Numbered from the stretch's first letter, positions 15,840 to 24,097 are shown. The stretch is DNA of 37,152 nt from an uncultured Saprospiraceae bacterium (GCA_937930025.1 CALGJW010000371.1:1-37152), one strand, 5' to 3'. Numbers and translations: made by a program. Notes: generated by a model not told the origin, from the sequence alone.

Positions 15840-17965
15840 TGAAGGAAATTGATTTATTAAAGAAGAAAATAGCACGAGAGAAAAGTGCACGTAAAGCAGC
15901 TGAACGCATTCTTGAAGAACGTGCCCTGCAGCTTTATGAATCAAATGAAAAACTTAGGAAACTTAATATTGAGCTTGAAATAAAAGTCGAAAAGCGAGCC
16001 AAACAGTTAATCAAAAGTGAAGAAAAATATAGAGGCATTATTGAAAACATGGAACTTGGTCTCCTAGAAGTTGATAATGATCAAATGATAATTAAAGCCT
16101 ATAAATGGTTTTGTGATATGACCGGTTATCGAGAAGATGAGTTAATCGGGAAAAATGCTCAAACCGTATTTCTAAGTAAAACAAGACATCATACAATAAT
16201 TAGCCAAGAGCAAACAAAACGAATTAAGGGCCAGGCTGGAGTTTATGAAATTCAAATTAAACATAAACAGGGACATTTAATTTGGGTAATGATTAGTGGT
16301 TGCCCTGTCTATGATGCAGATGGAAATGTCTGTGGATCAATGGGTATACACTACGATATCACTCGTCAAAAGAAACTACAAAAAGCTTTACTAGAAGCCA
16401 AAAAGGTAGCAGAAAATGCACAAAAAGCAGAGCAATTATTTTTAGCTAAAATGAGTCATGAAATACGAACTCCTTTAAATGCGATAATAGGAATGACTCA
16501 TCTACTGAATGCAACCAAGCCGAGTGAAGAACAAAAAGACTATTTAAAAATATTAAGAGATTCTTCTGGGATTTTAAAATTACTGATTTCAGATATTCTT
16601 GATTTCTCAAAAATACAGGCAGGAGAATTAGAAGTTCAAAAAAGTGAATTCAATCTTTCTATTTTAATTTCCAGATTACTAAAAGCAGTTCAGTCTCAAA
16701 TTGATGGAAAAGATATTAAGGTAAAATCAAACATAGATCCTAATCTGAAAAACCTAATCATAGGAGACGAACTTTTGCTTAATCAAATATTAATAAATCT
16801 TTTAAGCAATGCAGTAAAGTTTACGAAAAAAGGAAGCATTATTCTAAATGTGGTTATTTCAAGCCAATCCGAATCTGAAATTTCTGTTGAATTTCAAATT
16901 TGCGATACAGGTAGAGGAATCGAAAAAGGAAAAACGGATCTTATTTTCCAAAAATTCAAACAAGTTTCTAGCACGGATAAAGATAAATACAATGGAACAG
17001 GATTAGGCCTTGCCATAACAAAGCAGTTAGTAGAACTCCAAAATGGAACAATCGAGTTAACCTCCAAGAAAAATAAAGGATCAACTTTTTCTGTATTCCT
17101 AAATTATGAAAAAGGTGGGCTACAAACAGACGAAGATGATTTGATTCCTAATAAATATTTAGAACAAAAATTTAACAAGCAAAAAATCCTAGTTGTTGAG
17201 GACAACTACATGAATCGTAAATATATTTTAACACTACTTTCTAAATGGAATTTAGACTACGAAGTGGCTGTAGACGGGATGGAAGCAATAGCAATTACAA
17301 AAACCAAAAAATTCGATTTAATCTTCATGGACATTTCAATGCCTATTCTTAACGGATACGAGGCTACCAAAAAGATTCGAAAAATATCCAATCCTAATCA
17401 AGAGACAACTATCATTGCACTATCAGCTTCTGCATTTGTAACAAAAAAAGAGAAAGCTATCTCTATCGGGATGACTGATTTCCTCTGCAAACCCTTCGAC
17501 CCTCAAAGTTTGTTTAGACTACTTGTCCAATATCTTAATCCTCAAATAGAAAATATTTCTTCTGAAAACAAACCCCAAAGCAACATTTTTCCATTGCCAA
17601 TTAACGCACAACAAATAGAATTGTTATATGGCGATAATTGGTCTATGGCGTTTGAAATGTTTAACATATTCCTGAAAAACAGCCTTCCTAGTTTCGAAAA
17701 ATTCAAGCGGCTGGCTGATTCGGAAAATTTTGTAGCGGTAAAAAATTTAGCCCACAAATTAGCACCAAATTTAGCAATGGTTGGCTTAATGAAAACCCAA
17801 GACCGTTTATTAAATCTTGAATCCATGGCCCATCAACCAACAGATAAAGAAGGCATACGAAAACTCATTGACGAAATAATAAATGATTTGCAATTGGCTA
17901 AACCTATAGTAGAAAAATGTTTGATTGCTCTCCAAGAACAATCAAAACTTACACAAACAACTTAA
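15839..17965 (+). CDS. H-NOX-associated hybrid sensor histidine kinase (PAS-HisKA-HATPase-REC-Hpt)
   Basis: This 708-aa protein has no membrane segment, so it is cytosolic, and it starts at a GTG that overlaps the H-NOX stop. An N-terminal coiled coil (1-60) leads to a PAS domain (about 62-178), HisKA with FLAKMSHEIRTPLN and phospho-acceptor His207, and HATPase_c with N-box Asn324, DTGRG (356-360) and GTGLGLA (386-392). A receiver domain follows (about 447-565, Asp498 in IFMDISMP), then an Hpt domain with His639 in LAHKLAP. The arrangement supports a His-Asp-His relay whose final acceptor is probably the adjacent LytTR regulator. By analogy with H-NOX/HnoK pairs, ligand-bound H-NOX should change autokinase activity. 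The coiled coil or PAS domain is the likely contact. Confidence 0.92.
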   Translation: MKEIDLLKKKIAREKSARKAAERILEERALQLYESNEKLRKLNIELEIKVEKRAKQLIKSEEKYRGIIENMELGLLEVDNDQMIIKAYKWFCDMTGYREDELIGKNAQTVFLSKTRHHTIISQEQTKRIKGQAGVYEIQIKHKQGHLIWVMISGCPVYDADGNVCGSMGIHYDITRQKKLQKALLEAKKVAENAQKAEQLFLAKMSHEIRTPLNAIIGMTHLLNATKPSEEQKDYLKILRDSSGILKLLISDILDFSKIQAGELEVQKSEFNLSILISRLLKAVQSQIDGKDIKVKSNIDPNLKNLIIGDELLLNQILINLLSNAVKFTKKGSIILNVVISSQSESEISVEFQICDTGRGIEKGKTDLIFQKFKQVSSTDKDKYNGTGLGLAITKQLVELQNGTIELTSKKNKGSTFSVFLNYEKGGLQTDEDDLIPNKYLEQKFNKQKILVVEDNYMNRKYILTLLSKWNLDYEVAVDGMEAIAITKTKKFDLIFMDISMPILNGYEATKKIRKISNPNQETTIIALSASAFVTKKEKAISIGMTDFLCKPFDPQSLFRLLVQYLNPQIENISSENKPQSNIFPLPINAQQIELLYGDNWSMAFEMFNIFLKNSLPSFEKFKRLADSENFVAVKNLAHKLAPNLAMVGLMKTQDRLLNLESMAHQPTDKEGIRKLIDEIINDLQLAKPIVEKCLIALQEQSKLTQTT

Positions 17966-17975
17966 ATCCAAAAAA

Positions 17976-18671
17976 ATGAAATGTATCATTGTAGATGACG
18001 ACTTGATGGCTCGAAAATCTTTGGAGCATCTTTGCAATAAGGTAGACTTTCTATCTGTAGAACGATTATGTGAAAATGGTGATGAGGCGCTCAAGGCTTT
18101 AAGTGAATGCCAACCTGATTTAGTTTTTCTAGACATGGAAATGCCTGAAGTAACTGGAATAGAATTTCTGGAAGCCGCGCCAGTCCTTCCGCAAGTAATT
18201 TTCTTTACAGCGAAAAAAGAATTTGCCCTCCAAGCATTTGATTATGACGTCACTGACTTTTTACAAAAACCAACAAACTTTCCAAGGTTTAAAAAAGCTG
18301 TTGATAAAGCATACCAAATATATTTATCGGAAGCCCCAAAAATGACATCTATTGCTGAACAAAAAGACATTTATATTCGCGAGGAAGGAAAATTATGTCG
18401 AATCAACCAAGATGACATTCTTTATTTCGAAAACATAGGAGACTACATAAGGATTAAAACCGTTTCCAAAGCACACCTCATTCACGGTACGCTAAAAAGT
18501 TTACTCTTAAAACTAAAAAATCCAAATTTCATCAAAGTCCACCGATCTTATGTTATTAATTTGAACAAGATTGAAGACATTGAGGATAACAGTTTATTAA
18601 TCGGCAAGAAAGTCATTCCAATAAGCAGGGTGAATAAACCGCTGTTATTGCAACAATTGAATTTACTTTAA
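17976..18671 (+). CDS. LytTR-family response regulator
   Basis: I place the start at 17976 (MKCIIVDDD), giving 231 aa. The longer track start at 17925 adds 17 residues before a normal receiver N-terminus. The receiver domain (1-120) has acidic VDDD (6-9), phospho-acceptor Asp53 in LVFLDMEMP and Lys98 in LQKP. The LytTR DNA-binding domain (about 130-231) shows DDILYFENIGDYIRI, FIKVHRSYVINLNKI and GKKVIPISR. LytTR proteins bind pairs of short direct repeats about 21-22 bp apart. The gene begins 10 bp after the hybrid kinase stop, so it is the natural end of that relay. Four promoters in the neighbouring polysaccharide locus carry 21-bp repeats, making them its likely targets. Confidence 0.93.
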   Translation: MKCIIVDDDLMARKSLEHLCNKVDFLSVERLCENGDEALKALSECQPDLVFLDMEMPEVTGIEFLEAAPVLPQVIFFTAKKEFALQAFDYDVTDFLQKPTNFPRFKKAVDKAYQIYLSEAPKMTSIAEQKDIYIREEGKLCRINQDDILYFENIGDYIRIKTVSKAHLIHGTLKSLLLKLKNPNFIKVHRSYVINLNKIEDIEDNSLLIGKKVIPISRVNKPLLLQQLNLL

Positions 18672-18864
18672 ATCCTTTTTCAACCCAAATTTTGGAAAAA
18701 CAGTTACTCCTTACTATTAGCTATAAATGATAGCGGCTGGTGTCATCGCAACGTGCGGCCGAAGTAAGCATGTCGACGACTAAAAATGTTTTAAGCCATA
18801 TACCATTTAATATTAATTATTGATTCACTCTCTTTTGATAATAGTTCCGGCTATTTAAATATTT
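18672..18864. other. Intergenic region without recognised gene
   Basis: These 193 bp between the LytTR gene and the convergent FISUMP gene hold no usable frame on either strand. A short GC-richer patch (about 18733-18782) stands out from the AT-rich surroundings. I found no strong hairpin followed by a T-run, so the terminator of the signalling operon is not identified. Confidence 0.5.
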
Positions 18865-19527
18865 TTAATTCTGACCAATAATTTTTACACATCTAACAAC
18901 AAATTTTCGTCTCTTTTTATTCTTTCTAGTTATTACATGATGTTTATGAGAATGGTTCCCGTACTCATTTTGAGTAATATGTAGATGATATTTGGAATCA
19001 TTTAAATTATCTTTTCTTGACCAAAAATTCATTGCCTGATCGAATATAAGTTTCCCACCTTGAGTCATCCCACTTTTTTGCAAATTCAAAGGGTTGGAAT
19101 CTTCAAAATAATTAAAAGTATCGTTAAGGATTCTAAATGAAGTACCAGTAACTTTTCTACTTGAAAAAGAAGAATGTTTGGTTGAAGATTCTGGAATATT
19201 TTTAATTTTAAGAATGAAGTCTACATATTCTTTCCAATGAGCTTCTTTTGGGATTTCAAATCCGCTTGGACAAACTTCATCTGATTCATTATAAGGATAA
19301 TAATAGCCATCTGTTTCAATACCTAAGTCATTCTCTAAAATTATATCTGAATTCTCAGTTTTAAATTTCATATTCTCAGCTATCCAAATAGTATTATTGA
19401 TTTGAACAGTCTTATATATTCTTCCATCTCTATCATCTGTGATTTTGCTTTTTGAAAATAATTCTTGGCATTCAGATGTAAAACCAACACCCAAAAGGCA
19501 AATCGTGATAATTAATTTAATTTTCAT
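18865..19527 (-). CDS. Secreted FISUMP-domain protein with His-rich C-terminus
   Basis: This 220-aa protein has a signal peptide (1-20, MKIKLIITICLLGVGF). Its FISUMP (Fibrobacter succinogenes major paralogous) fold is marked by DRDGRIYKTVQINNTIWIAENM (here split as DRDGRIYKTV and TIWIAENMKF), the aromatic YYYPYNESDEVCPSGFEIP and the terminal RKFVVRCVK. Cys in CPSGF and in VVRCV are the usual paired positions. Before the terminal strand it carries a His-rich stretch, HLHI followed by HSHKHHV, that recurs in the second FISUMP protein at 35614. The function of FISUMP proteins is not established; export to the surface is likely. A GNAT gene lies 21 bp upstream on the same strand. Confidence 0.8.
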   Translation of the reverse strand: MKIKLIITICLLGVGFTSECQELFSKSKITDDRDGRIYKTVQINNTIWIAENMKFKTENSDIILENDLGIETDGYYYPYNESDEVCPSGFEIPKEAHWKEYVDFILKIKNIPESSTKHSSFSSRKVTGTSFRILNDTFNYFEDSNPLNLQKSGMTQGGKLIFDQAMNFWSRKDNLNDSKYHLHITQNEYGNHSHKHHVITRKNKKRRKFVVRCVKIIGQN

Positions 19528-19548
19528 ATTTTTTTCCCTTGTTGATAC

Positions 19549-20070
19549 CTAGGTTTTCAATATTCCAAATCGCCAAACATCTACGAGTTTCCCCTCCTTC
19601 ACTACTCCACCTTTGGAGCAGCCTTCATATTGAAATCCGCTTTTTTCCAAAACTCGTTTAGAAGCTGGATTATATTCATAAACACTTGCTTCTATTCTCT
19701 GTATCCCTAATTCTAAAAAAGCATGATTCACGACAGTCGGAACTACTTCAGAAATAATTCCTCGCCCCCAATATGCTTCGCCTAACCAAAAACCAATTTC
19801 CATTTGATGGGCATAATTCGCACCAGCCATCTTATGTAACCCAACCGCTCCAACTGCTTTTTCATCAACTTCTATAGCAAATCGTTCCAGGGGGAATTCA
19901 TTTTCACATAGGCTCACCCAATTTTTTGCAGCGTCTAAAGTATAAGGACTTGGAAATTCATCTCTGACATTTCGCCATATTTTTATATTATCGGCTTGTT
20001 CGGAAAATGAAACTTCATCTCCCTTAGCGAAAGAGCGAAGCACACAGTTGTTGAGGGTAAATTTTTTCAT
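19549..20070 (-). CDS. RimJ/RimL-type GNAT acetyltransferase
   Basis: This 173-aa protein matches the GNAT_3 family. It begins with FTLNNCVLRSFAKGD, has an acetyl-CoA loop around FWLGEAYWGRGIISEVV (about 92-108), and ends with the typical GIQRIEASVYEYNPASKRVLEKSGFQ split across residues 123-148. The relatives act on protein N-termini or small amines; the substrate is not predictable. It lies 22 bp downstream of the class V aminotransferase and 21 bp upstream of the FISUMP gene on the same strand, so the three could share a transcript, though no functional link is evident. Confidence 0.88.
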   Translation of the reverse strand: MKKFTLNNCVLRSFAKGDEVSFSEQADNIKIWRNVRDEFPSPYTLDAAKNWVSLCENEFPLERFAIEVDEKAVGAVGLHKMAGANYAHQMEIGFWLGEAYWGRGIISEVVPTVVNHAFLELGIQRIEASVYEYNPASKRVLEKSGFQYEGCSKGGVVKEGKLVDVWRFGILKT

Positions 20071-20092
20071 GCTACTTTTTTGATAATAACCG

Positions 20093-21262
20093 TTAGCGTT
20101 CTGCTAAAAGTTCCAGCAGCCGATTAATTTCTTCTTCGGAGTTATAATAATGCAAAGATGCTCTTACCAAGAAGTCTAAATTTCTTTTATTAGAATCTAA
20201 TAAGGTTCCTGATGGAAAGCTTACAGAAGTATATACTCCTTTATTAAACAGATGCGTTTTAATCTCTTCAGCAGGAATTCCCTCTTTTCTAAAAGTAATT
20301 ATTCCACATTGCTCCTCTCCAATATCTGTGCATTCTAAACCAGAAATATTTGTCAATCCGGACCTCAATTTTTGGGCTAACATTTTTATCCGTTCATAAC
20401 ATTGATTGGGTCCTAATTCTAAATAGTTTTCTACTGCTTTACCTAAACCCAATTGAAGTGCTTTGTTGTTTTCAAATAATTCAAATCTCCTGGCTCCAGC
20501 CTCTAATTTGTATTTACTATCAGATAACCAATTCGCGGAATACAAATCTAGTATTGTAGGATCCATTTGATCTATTACATTTTCACTTACAAACAGGAAT
20601 CCAGTCCCTCTTGGCGCGCGTAAATATTTTCTTCCTGTTACTGCCAAGAAATCACAACCAATAACTTTTACATCAATGGGCATTTGTCCAACTGATTGAC
20701 AGGCGTCTAAGAGATAAAGGCAATTATGCTTTTTAGCAATTTTTCCAATTTCCGCAGCCGGGTTAACCAATCCTCCGTTGGTCGGAACGTGGGTAATCGC
20801 AATTAACTTCACATTGGGATTCATCATTTCTTCGAGGCGATCAACATCTAGGCAACCTTTAGGTGTCGATGGCACAACTCGAATATTAATCCCGGATGAT
20901 TTTTGCTTACGCAATAAATTGAGGTAGTTTGATCCGTATTCGACTTCTGAACATAGAATTTCATCGCCTTCAGAAAATTCCAAGGCATTGAAAGCTCCTG
21001 CCCATGCAGCAGTGGCAGATTGAAACAAAGCGATTTCGTTTCGAGAAGCATTGATCATCTTTGCAATAGAATGATAAACTTTTTCAAGACTTTCATGCCT
21101 TTCGGCCATTAGTTCATAACCACCGACAATGGATTCTGTAGAAAGGTATTCGTTTACTGTATCTAAAACACTTTGATCTGGAAGAGAAGCTCCAGCATTA
21201 TTAAAATGAATGTGATGGTTGCACCCGGGAGTGGTAGCTCGAATGGAAGATAAATTTAGCAT
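20093..21262 (-). CDS. Class V PLP-dependent aminotransferase (cysteine desulfurase-like)
   Basis: This 389-aa protein has the class V fold signature. HIHFNNAGASLPDQSVLD lies near the N-terminus, followed by AITHVPTNGGLVNPA and LLDACQSVGQMPID (about 174-187) with the cofactor Asp. TGRKYLRAPRGTGFL (about 199-213) contains the Schiff-base lysine. The family includes NifS/SufS-like desulfurases, isopenicillin-N epimerase-like and EgtE-like lyases. The RAPRGTGFLF form fits the EgtE/epimerase-like branch better than canonical SufS, and no conserved Cys loop of SufS type was seen near the C-terminus. The substrate is unknown. Its start is separated from the end of the RNase gene by an 85-bp region with a long inverted repeat. 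Confidence 0.85.
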   Translation of the reverse strand: MLNLSSIRATTPGCNHHIHFNNAGASLPDQSVLDTVNEYLSTESIVGGYELMAERHESLEKVYHSIAKMINASRNEIALFQSATAAWAGAFNALEFSEGDEILCSEVEYGSNYLNLLRKQKSSGINIRVVPSTPKGCLDVDRLEEMMNPNVKLIAITHVPTNGGLVNPAAEIGKIAKKHNCLYLLDACQSVGQMPIDVKVIGCDFLAVTGRKYLRAPRGTGFLFVSENVIDQMDPTILDLYSANWLSDSKYKLEAGARRFELFENNKALQLGLGKAVENYLELGPNQCYERIKMLAQKLRSGLTNISGLECTDIGEEQCGIITFRKEGIPAEEIKTHLFNKGVYTSVSFPSGTLLDSNKRNLDFLVRASLHYYNSEEEINRLLELLAER

Positions 21263-21265
21263 GGG

Positions 21266-21338
21266 TTAAACATTGGCTCTTATGAGAAATAATTTTATGC
21301 AAGGTAAAAATGTTCCTGCAATAAAAGCCAATGTTTAA
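21266..21338. repeat. Inverted repeat between the RNase G/E and aminotransferase genes
   Basis: TTAAACATTGGCTCTTA (21266-21282) and TAAAAGCCAATGTTTAA (21322-21338) are reverse complements except for one base, giving 17-bp arms around a 39-bp spacer. It fills almost the whole gap between the stop of the RNase gene and the start of the aminotransferase gene, both on the minus strand. No T-run follows the distal arm, so a classical terminator is unlikely; an RNA stem or a binding site is possible. Confidence 0.6.
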
Positions 21339-21347
21339 TTATAGCGA

Positions 21348-22898
21348 TTAGTTCAATCTAATCTCATCATCGTTATGGTCGTAAAAATTATATTGTGTAA
21401 GCTGATATTCTGGCTCAGAAATAATTGTTACCCAACGATAGAATTTAAAGTACCATTTCATCGGTTGATTATACCATCCTTTTTTCATATAGGATTCAAC
21501 ATATGGGTGTACTTTCAGATGTAGTCTTGCATTAGGTCTGGATTGCATAATGAATTCCAAATCCCTTTGAATATCATCGGTCAATAAAATTGAAGGGGTG
21601 ACTTTACCCGTACCCTTACAAGATGGGCAAATCTCTGCTGTATTAATATTTACTTCAGGTCTAACTCTTTGTCTAGTGATTTGCATCAAACCAAACTTAC
21701 TTAAAGGGAGAATAGTATGCTGTGCTCTATCAGTGCGCATATATTCTCGCATTTTCTGGACCAGCGCTTTTTTGTGATCCGGAACACGCATATCAATAAA
21801 ATCAATGATGATTATTCCACCGATATCTCTTAGCCTCATTTGCCTAGCAATTTCTTTGGCAGATTCTAAATTAACAGCAAGAATAGCCTCAGCTTGGTCA
21901 CCATGTGTAACTTTGTGACCAGAGTTCACATCAATGACATGCATGGCTTCGGTATGTTCGATAACCAAATAAGCTCCACTTGGCATAGTGGCTGTTTTTC
22001 CGAAGCTAGATTTAATTTGGCGATTGACACCATAGGCTTCAAAAATTGGCCTTCCGGTTTTATGCTGCTTTACGATCTTTACTTGCTCAGGAGAAATGGA
22101 ACCCATAAATTCCTTTACATTCGAATAAAGCTCTCGATCATTGACCACAATTTTATTAAAAGAGTCATTTAAGACATCTCTTAAGATGGAAGAAGCTTTA
22201 TCTAATTCAGAAAGTAACTTTAAAGGAGGCTCAGATTGCTTGAGTTGGTCATGGACCTGTTCCCACTTTGCCATCATACCATTCATTTCTTCATGCAGAT
22301 CAGCTACTTTTTTACCTTCCGCGGCTGTACGAACAATTATTCCAAAATTTTTCGGTCGAATCGATTCGATGACTTTTCTGAGTCTTTCCCTTTCATCTTC
22401 ATTGCTGATCTTTTTCGAAACGGCAACCATATCGTTAAAAGGAGTAAGTACAATGTATCTTCCCGGGATGGTGACTTCACAACTTAATCTGGGCCCTTTT
22501 GTGCTAATAGGTTCCTTCAGGATTTGAACTAAGATATTTTGTCTTTTATCTAATACCTGATCAATTTTTCCAGTCTTTATGATATCCCCTTCAATCTTGA
22601 AGCGATCCAATGAATGGGAATTCTGAGTCCCATCAATTGAACCCTGCGTATATTTTAGCAGAGATTTAAGTTTAGGACCTAGATCAGTGTAGTGAAGAAA
22701 TGCATCCTTTTTATGCCCAATATCTACAAAAGCAGCATTGAGGCCAGGCATCAATTTCTTGACTCTTCCTAGGAAGATATCTCCAACGGTAAAATTGGTA
22801 TTGGTTTTTTGATAATGAATTTCAACCAGCTTGGAATCTTCCAGCAAGGCTATTTCAACATCCGTGGGTGTTGAATTAATGATTAATTCTTTTTCCAC
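21348..22898 (-). CDS. rng: RNase G/E family endoribonuclease
   Basis: This 516-aa protein starts at a GTG (MEKELIIN). It has an S1-like domain (about 38-125, GDIFLGRVKKLMPGLNAAFVDIG) split in the RNase E/G manner. The catalytic core follows with EHTEAMHVIDVNSG (Mg-binding Asp), IGGIIIIDFIDM (shown as RDIGGIIIIDFIDM; second Asp) and the zinc-link ICPSCKGTG near the C-terminus. It lacks the long disordered degradosome tail of E. coli RNase E, so it is the short RNase G form common in Bacteroidota, processing rRNA and degrading mRNA. A 243-bp leader with strong hairpins precedes it, which recalls feedback control of rne mRNA in other bacteria. Confidence 0.93.
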   Translation of the reverse strand: MEKELIINSTPTDVEIALLEDSKLVEIHYQKTNTNFTVGDIFLGRVKKLMPGLNAAFVDIGHKKDAFLHYTDLGPKLKSLLKYTQGSIDGTQNSHSLDRFKIEGDIIKTGKIDQVLDKRQNILVQILKEPISTKGPRLSCEVTIPGRYIVLTPFNDMVAVSKKISNEDERERLRKVIESIRPKNFGIIVRTAAEGKKVADLHEEMNGMMAKWEQVHDQLKQSEPPLKLLSELDKASSILRDVLNDSFNKIVVNDRELYSNVKEFMGSISPEQVKIVKQHKTGRPIFEAYGVNRQIKSSFGKTATMPSGAYLVIEHTEAMHVIDVNSGHKVTHGDQAEAILAVNLESAKEIARQMRLRDIGGIIIIDFIDMRVPDHKKALVQKMREYMRTDRAQHTILPLSKFGLMQITRQRVRPEVNINTAEICPSCKGTGKVTPSILLTDDIQRDLEFIMQSRPNARLHLKVHPYVESYMKKGWYNQPMKWYFKFYRWVTIISEPEYQLTQYNFYDHNDDEIRLN

Positions 22899-23141
22899 TA
22901 TTTTGGCTTGGGAGCCGTCCAGGGTCGTATGTGAACTACTATATACCTCCGGTCAAAGGAATTTTTCAATTCTAGGAATGCGGAATAGGTATATTAATAC
23001 TCACCCGTCCATCGGTAAGTCTCAGATAGGTATCAGACGAAAAAGACGGGTGCTACAAAAAGTGAATGCCGGTACACTAAAAGCATACCGGCTAATTACC
23101 TTTAAATAGCGAAAATCAAGGCCCTGAATGGCCAAATTTAC
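22899..23141 (-). promoter_or_regulatory. Hairpin-rich leader of the RNase G/E gene
   Basis: The 243 bp between the small basic protein gene and the RNase gene have no convincing frame; the overlapping plus-strand ORF looks accidental. On the minus strand a 7-bp stem GCCGGTA/TACCGGC spans 23068-23092. A perfect 8-bp stem CACCCGTC/GACGGGTG joins 23045-23052 to 23002-23009, and it encloses a smaller GTCT/AGAC hairpin. These could form a structured 5' untranslated region acting in autoregulation, or an attenuator between the two genes. Structure is inferred by eye. Confidence 0.5.
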
Positions 23142-23237
23142 CTATCTGTTTTTCTTCTTATGTCGGTTCTTGCGTAGTCTTTTCTTACGCTTGTGCGTTG
23201 AAATCTTATGACGTTTACGCTTTTTTCCACATGGCAT
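23142..23237 (-). CDS. 31-aa AURKAIP1/COX24-domain basic protein (ribosome-associated)
   Basis: This frame is too short for the ORF track. From ATG at 23237 it encodes MPCGKKRKRHKISTHKRKKR followed by LRKNRHKKKNR, a 31-residue chain with about two thirds Lys, Arg or His. It matches the small Bacteroidota proteins annotated with the AURKAIP1/COX24 domain, related to the C-terminal end of mitochondrial ribosomal protein mS38, so a small-subunit ribosomal role near the decoding centre is likely. Family members usually read MPSGKK; Ser3 is Cys here. The gene lies between the TPR gene and the RNase gene on the same strand. Confidence 0.88.
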   Translation of the reverse strand: MPCGKKRKRHKISTHKRKKRLRKNRHKKKNR

Positions 23238-23315
23238 AATCTAAATCTTTTTAAAGTCTTTTATAATATTTTGAAGGATACGACCACCTATTAAATAGTC
23301 TTCCTTTTTAAGTTC

Positions 23316-24095
23316 TTATGAATTGCATTTTTGAGCGGCCTTCAAAGCCAGTTCATTTTGTTGATTAGCTTCATACACTTTTACCAACAAACAATCTATC
23401 TCCTTGTCATCTGGTGCAAGCCCTTTCGCCTTGATTAATCGATCTAGCGCTTTGTCCATTTGACCTGTTTGAATTCCCAAGCGAGCGAGTGCCTTTATTA
23501 CAGTCACATTTTCAGGATTCTCTCTGTTCATGCCAAGCAAAATTTGAATTCCTTTCATCGGTTGATCTTCCGGAGGATTATCAACATAAACCAATGCCAG
23601 GTTCAACTTATGAGCATTTTCAGAGGGATTCAAGGAAATCGCATTTTCAAAAGACTGAATTGCACGTTTAGTACAAAAGTCTTTTTCAGCATCGTCTTTT
23701 GAACGCTTCAAACAAAGTGCAAAAGTAGTTCCGGCAATACTCCACGCGTCTTCAGAATTTTCAAGTTCAGCAACTTGCATGGCAAAATGCCCCGCAATAG
23801 CTGGCTTTTTCAATTCATACCAACGTCCAGAAAGTCTTTTGCCAATCGCAGACTTCGAAGAATCTCCAACAGCCACAACAAACTCCTGTTCCATTAGTTC
23901 CAGGCTCGACACATCTGAGGGTTCTAAACTTTCCTTAGCAAGCTTAATCAAAACGCCTGCAGATGTTTTTTCAGCAGACAAAGTTCTTGTCTTTTCAAGA
24001 GCTTCTATATTTTTTGGCTTAGAATCCAAACCAAAATAAAGCAGCATAAATAAACCAATGGCCCCAAAAATTGATATCCATTGCATTCTATTCAT
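23316..24095 (-). CDS. Membrane-anchored tetratricopeptide-repeat protein
   Basis: This 259-aa protein has one N-terminal transmembrane helix (about 7-23) or uncleaved signal, followed by helical repeats. TPR-like units are visible from about residue 100 to the end, for example SFENAISLNPSENAHKLNLA, ALARLGIQTGQMDKALDRLI and CLLVKVYEANQQNELALKAA. It probably faces the periplasm as a protein-interaction scaffold. The start is 2 bp from the stop of the HU/IHF gene on the same strand, so they are co-transcribed. This HU-TPR pairing resembles gene order I associate with other Bacteroidota, but no specific function follows from it. Confidence 0.8.
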   Translation of the reverse strand: MNRMQWISIFGAIGLFMLLYFGLDSKPKNIEALEKTRTLSAEKTSAGVLIKLAKESLEPSDVSSLELMEQEFVVAVGDSSKSAIGKRLSGRWYELKKPAIAGHFAMQVAELENSEDAWSIAGTTFALCLKRSKDDAEKDFCTKRAIQSFENAISLNPSENAHKLNLALVYVDNPPEDQPMKGIQILLGMNRENPENVTVIKALARLGIQTGQMDKALDRLIKAKGLAPDDKEIDCLLVKVYEANQQNELALKAAQKCNS

Positions 24096-24097
24096 TA

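Noticed and set aside
18733-18782. GC-richer patch suggesting a gene remnant or small RNA
   Set aside because: No frame, hairpin with T-run or repeat could be defined.
22831-23109. 92-aa plus-strand ORF spanning the rng start and leader
   Set aside because: It overlaps the RNase coding start and its composition has no domain; the region is better explained as a structured leader.
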